Part shown: in pieces, positions 43,545-47,704 of the stretch
How positions within the stretch are numbered: position 1 is the first letter of the stretch
Layout: every line of letters begins with the position of its first letter
NCBI GenBank assembly: GCA_031254915.1
Contig: JAIRTL010000065.1
Location: 1-47,704, forward strand
Direction of reading: 5' to 3'
DNA: 47,704 nt
Source: Planctomycetota bacterium
GTDB taxonomy: Bacteria; Planctomycetota; SZUA-567
Made by a program: the position numbers and the translations under genes
Notes under the pieces: generated by a model
What the model saw: only the letters and a program-made list of their open reading frames with translations
Told to the model about the DNA's origin: nothing
The model's database searches: none

Positions 43545-44290
43545 GGCGTCGCCTCCGGGGCCGGCCAGGCGATTTCCGCCGTCATGCCCACGCGGAAGGC
43601 GTCGTCGGGGTTGGCGACGTCGGCCCAGACGTCGAAGGTTTTACTCACCGGGTCGAAGACGACTCCCAGGCGGCTCACCTCGCCGGGCGCGCCCCTGCCG
43701 GCCGCGGGCACGAAAACCATCACCCGGTCGCCGAGTTTGATGTTGGAAAAGTGCGTCTCCGGCAGAAAAAACCGCGCCCTGACCACCCGATCGTCGACGA
43801 GCGTAAGCAGCGGCGCGCCTCTGTCGGCCCATTCGTGCTCGCGCACCTTGACGTCGGCGATCCTGCCGGAGAACGGCGCCGCGATGCGGCAAATCCCGAG
43901 GTTGCGGCGTGCGCCGGCCAGATCCAGTTCCGCCTGGGCGAACTCGGTCTCGGCCCGGGACAGTTCGACGGCGGTGGATTGGTTGCGCTGGTGGAGGTTG
44001 CGGATGGCGGCGAGATTGAACTCGTTCGCCTTGTACTTCGCCTCCGCAGCCTTGAGGGCCGCCAGCGCGATCGACCGGTCGAATTCGACAAGCGCTTCCC
44101 CCTCGTCGCACGACTCGCCCGGCCGCTTGGCCAGACGCGCCACCGGCATGGACACTTCGGACGGGATCACGGCCTGCTCGCGCGCCTCGAGAACGCCGCG
44201 CCACGCGCGGGAGGTCGTATCCCGGGCCGGCAGCGGAAGCGCCGAAAAGAGCATGACGCACGCCCATATCGCCAACGATTTACCGGTCAC
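43541..44290 (-). CDS. HlyD/RND-type periplasmic adaptor
   Basis: The 249-residue exported protein has a signal peptide (AIWACVMLFSALPLPAR, about residues 7-23). The lipoyl motif around VIPSEVSMPVARLAKRPGES is followed by a short coiled coil (SIALAALKAAEAKYKANEFN, then AETEFAQAELDLAGARRN), the second half APFSGRIADVKVREHEWADR, and a beta-barrel. It lacks the membrane-proximal domain of larger RND adaptors. The start is GTG at 44290, 11 bases inside the end of the TolC-like gene, so the genes are translationally coupled. The cognate RND or ABC pump is not encoded nearby. Confidence 0.85.
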   Translation of the reverse strand: MTGKSLAIWACVMLFSALPLPARDTTSRAWRGVLEAREQAVIPSEVSMPVARLAKRPGESCDEGEALVEFDRSIALAALKAAEAKYKANEFNLAAIRNLHQRNQSTAVELSRAETEFAQAELDLAGARRNLGICRIAAPFSGRIADVKVREHEWADRGAPLLTLVDDRVVRARFFLPETHFSNIKLGDRVMVFVPAAGRGAPGEVSRLGVVFDPVSKTFDVWADVANPDDAFRVGMTAEIAWPAPEATP

Positions 44291-45905
44291 CTTGCGCCCG
44301 CCTTTCCTCGTCCGTGAAATACTCGTCCGCCGCGACGAAATCCTCGGCCATGACCACCTTCACGCCGGACAGCGCCGCCGGTGCGCCAGCCATGTTCCCC
44401 CTGTCGCGCTGTCGGGCCCGCGCCGCAAGCGCCGCGTCCTCAGGCGGCGTCCCGGACCGGGCCGGCGTCGGGGGCCGCAGAGTCCAGAGGTAGGCGCCGG
44501 AATCGTCGAGGTCGAGCCCGACGGCGTTGGCCAGGCGCGCCGACGCCACCCTCGCCTCGGCGAGGGCGCGAAGCGCCCCGGCGCGTTCGCCGAGGAGGCG
44601 CACCCGCTCCTGCAGCACCTCACCCGGCCTGGTGATGCCGTCGCGTTCGCCCAGGGCCAGGGCTTCAACCAGCCGCGCCCGCGCCCGCGTCCTGTCAACA
44701 AGCCTCCCGGCGTATTCGCGGCCGAGCGTCCATTCGCTGTAGGCGATTCCCACCTGCGCCATCACCGCCGCCGCCAGGGCGAGACCGCGCCGCCGCGCGG
44801 TCTCGCCCTGGATCTCGGCCATGCGCTTTTCCGACAGCCGCGCGGGGATGGAAAGCAGGTTCCAGCTCACCCGCGCCCCCACCGTCATCCAGTTGTTCCA
44901 TTCGAGGAACCTGTCCGCATCGTCGTAGTACGACAGGGACAGGTTGGCGTTCGGGGCCATCTGAAGAAGGGAAATTCTCGCGTCGGCGAGAGCGATTCGT
45001 TCTTGGCCGTCCAGTTGGTGGAGTTCCGGCCGGCGGCGGAGCGCCGCCTCCTGAAGCTGAACGGGATCGATCCGCGGCGCCGGTTCGTCCTCGGGAAACG
45101 GCGGCAGTTCGAGCGCGCCCGCGTCCGGCGCGCCAAGGACGCGCAACAGATCGAGCCTGGCCTGCGCGGCCGTTTTCCGCCAGAGATCGAGTTCGGAAAG
45201 GGAGCTGTGGACGGCGAGCTCGCGGCGCGCGCCCTCGGCGCCGGTGAGGATGCGCATCTCGACGGAATCGCGAACCGCTTCGGCCTGGTCCTCGAGATCC
45301 TTCCGGAGCGCCTCGGCCTCGGACGCTATCTGCATGACGGCGGCGGCGCGCCAGTAATTCGACAGCACGTCAAGCGCCACCTGCTGGCGCGCCCGGCGAT
45401 ATTGATGTTGGGCGTTGCGGATCTTCTCCTCCTGCTGCATCGACTTGACGTAGCCGACGCCGAAATCGAGGAGACTCCAGACAAGGCCGATGTCGCCGCG
45501 CCTGACGTCCGGATCGGCGGAATAGGAGGACACGACCGCCGGCCTGCTCGACGGTTCGACGCTCTTCGACCAGCGCGCCGATGGATGGTTGCCGTGTTCG
45601 AGGGCGTAGCGAGCGTCCAGTGACGGCAACAGCCGCCGCCGCGCCGCGACGAGGGCTTCATTCTGGTATGCGAGTTCTAGTTCGGCGACTCTGGCGTCGA
45701 GGTTGTTCGCGAGGGCGTACTCCACCGCCATGGCCGGCGTCAGGGCGACCGGAGGAGGCGGCTGGGCATCCCGCCGGGCGAGCGCATCGAGAACGCGCCG
45801 TTCGCGGTCGGCCTCGGGAAGCGGCTGATCGAGACATCCGGATACGACGAACGCCAACGCGATCAGGACCAACGCAAACCGTCCGGCGCGACCGCGCCGG
45901 CGCAT
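44280..45905 (-). CDS. TolC-like outer-membrane efflux lipoprotein
   Basis: The 541-residue protein starts MRRRGRAGRFALVLIALAF and has a lipobox VSGC with Cys24, so it is probably a lipoprotein. Two repeats of the outer-membrane efflux fold follow: AVEYALANNLDARVAELELA in the first half and ALRRRPELHQLDGQERIALA in the second, each followed by long helical hairpins rich in Ala, Arg and Glu. TolC/OprM-type trimers form an outer-membrane barrel with a periplasmic tunnel. ATG at 45905 was chosen because AAGGA lies 6 bases upstream and the signal peptide begins there; an in-frame ATG lies at 45938. First gene of the operon. Confidence 0.9.
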   Translation of the reverse strand: MRRRGRAGRFALVLIALAFVVSGCLDQPLPEADRERRVLDALARRDAQPPPPVALTPAMAVEYALANNLDARVAELELAYQNEALVAARRRLLPSLDARYALEHGNHPSARWSKSVEPSSRPAVVSSYSADPDVRRGDIGLVWSLLDFGVGYVKSMQQEEKIRNAQHQYRRARQQVALDVLSNYWRAAAVMQIASEAEALRKDLEDQAEAVRDSVEMRILTGAEGARRELAVHSSLSELDLWRKTAAQARLDLLRVLGAPDAGALELPPFPEDEPAPRIDPVQLQEAALRRRPELHQLDGQERIALADARISLLQMAPNANLSLSYYDDADRFLEWNNWMTVGARVSWNLLSIPARLSEKRMAEIQGETARRRGLALAAAVMAQVGIAYSEWTLGREYAGRLVDRTRARARLVEALALGERDGITRPGEVLQERVRLLGERAGALRALAEARVASARLANAVGLDLDDSGAYLWTLRPPTPARSGTPPEDAALAARARQRDRGNMAGAPAALSGVKVVMAEDFVAADEYFTDEERRAQGDR

Positions 45906-46167
45906 GGTTTGTCCTTGGCCATGATGAGTGTTCGCCATGAGTTCCCCGACCGCTGTTCGCCGGCCGGGCCGCCTTGACCGGAAACGGCTGAACGCGAGAG
46001 TCGAATGCGCTCGCCAACCATGGGCGAAGGAAATCATCGGACCTGTGCCGCGCCCGCGTTCGCCGCCGCGCGAAGTTGACGCGCGCAACCGCCCCTTCGC
46101 CTCGGAGTTATCAAAAAAACGGTTCACCCCACCGGCATTGTATCGGCTCCCCCGGATAGCCGCGGCG

Positions 46168-46196
46168 ATTATACCTCAACTTTAATCATCTGTATA
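46168..46196 (-). promoter_or_regulatory. Candidate promoter of the TolC-HlyD-M50-kinase operon
   Basis: TATACA (46191-46196) and a perfect TATAAT (46168-46173) are 17 bp apart. The predicted start would give a leader of about 260 bases before the ATG at 45905. Confidence 0.65.
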
Positions 46197-46251
46197 GAGG
46201 GAAACTCCCCCCGAGGGCTCAAAGGCGGGTGGCGATTCCGGCCATATATAT

Positions 46252-46291
46252 TCAACTTTTACCGGAAATCCATGTATCAACTTCTACCGGA
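46252..46291. repeat. Two direct repeats of 15 bp, 25-bp period
   Basis: TCAACTTTTACCGGA (46252-46266) and TCAACTTCTACCGGA (46277-46291) differ at one base. They lie about 60-100 bases upstream of the operon promoter and could bind a regulator. Confidence 0.55.
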
Positions 46292-46519
46292 GACACCATT
46301 CCAATCGATTCAGGAAGGAGCGAGAGAATGCCACCCGATGCGAATCCGAAGCGTTTGGCATATCTATGGCATGCCGGCTCCTGTTGCATGGCTCCGGCAT
46401 CTTTTGGGGGAGGAAACCGTTCTGGAGAAGGTTCTCCTTCCCATCCAATCCGGAGCAGTTCTGGAATTTCCCCTTGCGTTCTCAGCCCAGCTTCCATAAA
46501 GTATACTACTTCCCCGATT

Positions 46520-46595
46520 GGTCGCTTAGCTCAGTTGGTAGAGCACTACACTCACATTGTAGGGGTCACTGGTCCGAGTCCAGTAGCGACCACCA
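46520..46595 (+). tRNA. tRNA-Val (anticodon CAC)
   Basis: Cloverleaf: acceptor GGTCGCT/AGCGACC, D-stem GCTC/GAGC with AGTTGGTA, and anticodon stem CTACA/TGTAG with loop CTCACAT, giving anticodon CAC (reads GTG). The T-stem is ACTGG/CCAGT. The CCA end is encoded (46593-46595) after discriminator A. The T-loop reads TCCGAGT, so position 55 is C instead of the nearly universal T. A hairpin terminator follows. The gene is the likely attachment site of the integrase element at the right edge. Confidence 0.95.
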
Positions 46596-47704
46596 TCACA
46601 TTCAACCCTTGTTTTCCCTTGTGGGACAAGGGTTCTTTCATGTTCCGACATAACCGAAACCGGGCCGTTCCCGACCTTCCCGCCGTCCACATAAGTCTTT
46701 ATATTAGCTGTCGCGTCCATGCCGAAACTGTCAACTGGCATGACAACGATTTTGCCCGACTCCGGGGCCGCGTCACAGGTTCCGGTGGCGGCTTCCTTTT
46801 CGGTCGTGACAACGGCGGCGATGGTCGGCAACTTGGCCAATTCCTCGGCCTTGTCGTTGACCAAAACATGGGTATAAAGATTCGCCGTCAGCTTTGGATC
46901 TGAATGCCGCATCAGCTTTTGCATGGTCGCCAGGGGAATCCCTGCCTTCGCGCCCAAGGTGCCATAGGTGTGCCGGAAGGCGTGGAAGTCTCCAAACCGT
47001 CCGTATTACGGGACGCCGGCGGCTTCCAGGTCGACCCGCAGCATCTTCGCACCCTTGGAGCGCATTCGTGGGAACGCCTTCGCCGCCGGCAGGAACAACG
47101 CCATATGCGTTTTCAGATCCCCCGCCAACTCCGGGCGAAGCGGCAGCACATCATCCAACCCGTTCTTGGCGTCCTCGGCCTTGATTGTGACCGTGGCAGT
47201 GTCGCCGTCGAAATTGAATGACGCCCTGGTGAGGCTTCGCAATTCTGACCAGCATAGGCCTGTTTCGGTGGCTGTCCTATAGAGCAACGCCCGGACAGGG
47301 CCGGTCATGCCCTCCACCTCGGCCCCTGCTTCGGCAGCGCCAGTATCCGACCAAGCTCCTCGACGGTGAAGGCACGGCGCTCACGCCGCCGATCCGTCGC
47401 CGCGTTCAGTTTCGCAATATGCGCCACCGGGTTTTCGGAAAGGCGCTTTTCTTTCACCAACCAGTTGCAGACATTCCGTAGCGCGGTCAGGTACATGTTC
47501 GTGGTCTCGGCGGACATCCCTGCATCCTTCGCGGCCACTCGCCAGTTGTCAAAGCCGGTCGCGGAAACATCCGAGAGTTGCCGCCAACCGCAAATACCCG
47601 CCATTCGCCCGATCTTGTTGACGGTCTCTGTGAGTGGCCTTTTGGAAATTTTGCAGTCGAGATCATCCGATATAAGTTGAAAAGTGGCATGACGATTCTT
47701 TTAC
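46526..47704 (-). pseudogene. Tyrosine recombinase (phage/element integrase), decayed
   Basis: The frame reads an integrase from the window edge to a stop inside tRNA-Val (46526-46528). The N-terminal SAM-like domain (for example TNMYLTALRNVCNWLVKEKR) is in one frame. A one-base change near 47321-47326 shifts the catalytic domain (VEGMTGPVRALLYRTATETG). A TAA at 47006-47008 interrupts it after DLEAAGVP. After the stop the same frame continues with FGDFHAFRHTYGTL (HxxR box), then LMRHSDPKLTANLYTH (second His and nucleophile Tyr). Catalytic residues are all visible, so it was once active. The upstream part also meets a TAA near 47701. Beyond the Tyr, about 110 codons run into the tRNA. The integrated element lies to the right of the window. 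Confidence 0.85.
46604..46639 (+). terminator. Terminator after tRNA-Val
   Basis: A perfect 9-bp stem (AACCCTTGT at 46604-46612 with ACAAGGGTT at 46626-46634) is followed by CTTTC. It lies 8 bases past the encoded CCA end. Confidence 0.65.

Larger units (their letters stand above)
45906..46519. other. Upstream region of the TolC-HlyD-M50-kinase operon
   Basis: Over 600 bases without a convincing gene. They hold the operon's promoter, a long untranslated leader of about 260 bases and a pair of 15-bp direct repeats. Open frames here read as chance in high-GC DNA. Confidence 0.6.

Noticed and set aside
42336-45623. Plus-strand open frame of about 1095 codons
   Set aside because: It lies antisense to three recognisable genes (two HlyD adaptors and the TolC-like gene) and is rich in Arg/His/Pro/Ala with no domain.
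46252-46497. 81-residue minus-strand frame upstream of the tRNA
   Set aside because: It has no ribosome site and no recognisable domain, and it spans the direct repeats.

Overview
The window comes from a high-GC, Gram-negative bacterium, probably an uncultured member of the PVC/Planctomycetota-Lentisphaerota group. This placement is inferred from gene content: a Ser/Thr kinase with DWG in place of DFG and a C-terminal FGE-like domain, a SpoIIE-type phosphatase, PilV/PilX/PilW-type minor pilins with a very large PilX, an M50 peptidase-HlyD fusion, a bacterial V-type ATPase, and a planctomycete-style integrase. RseC, a ferredoxin-thioredoxin-reductase-type protein and a Na+-type ATPase rotor hint at anaerobic life.

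Layout. 1-480: 5' part of an SDR dehydrogenase (minus strand). 743-6562: minus-strand operon of three prepilin-like proteins (PilV-like, giant PilX-like, PilW-like) ending in a clear terminator. 7080-9940: an Asp/Pro-repeat protein followed by aldose 1-epimerase, joined at a ten-G tract. 10178-13465: corrinoid or metal module, with a BtuCD-like ABC importer, then a promoter, a cobalamin riboswitch, an attenuator-like terminator and an exported CbiK chelatase. 13579-15153: plus-strand NodIJ-like ABC exporter. 15574-19941 (minus): tgt, a large exported protein, an FTR-type protein and rseC. 20082-23661 (plus): NAD(P)HX epimerase with an extra N-terminal domain, a GT4 glycosyltransferase and a nitroreductase. 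23662-25048: queD plus decayed genes, including a ribokinase with its middle deleted.

25049-34651 is a complete V-type ATPase operon on the minus strand, transcribed G/H-I-K-E-C-F-A-B-D. The K subunit has every Na+ ligand known from Enterococcus NtpK. The longer gaps of this operon hold copies of a roughly 103-bp palindromic repeat, and a perfect 24-bp stem spans the I/K junction. YjbQ, Pcm and a TPR protein follow upstream.

36381-45905 is the most unusual block: a tightly packed minus-strand operon for an outer-membrane TolC-like lipoprotein, two HlyD-type adaptors, an M50 intramembrane peptidase fused to a HlyD arm, a transmembrane Ser/Thr kinase with an FGE-like sensor domain, and a SpoIIE/PP2C phosphatase. 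It looks like an export or processing conduit without a visible ATPase pump, with its own phospho-control. The right edge holds tRNA-Val(CAC) with a decayed tyrosine integrase ending inside it, the scar of an integrated element that continues beyond the window.

All calls were made by reading the sequence; no database search was run.
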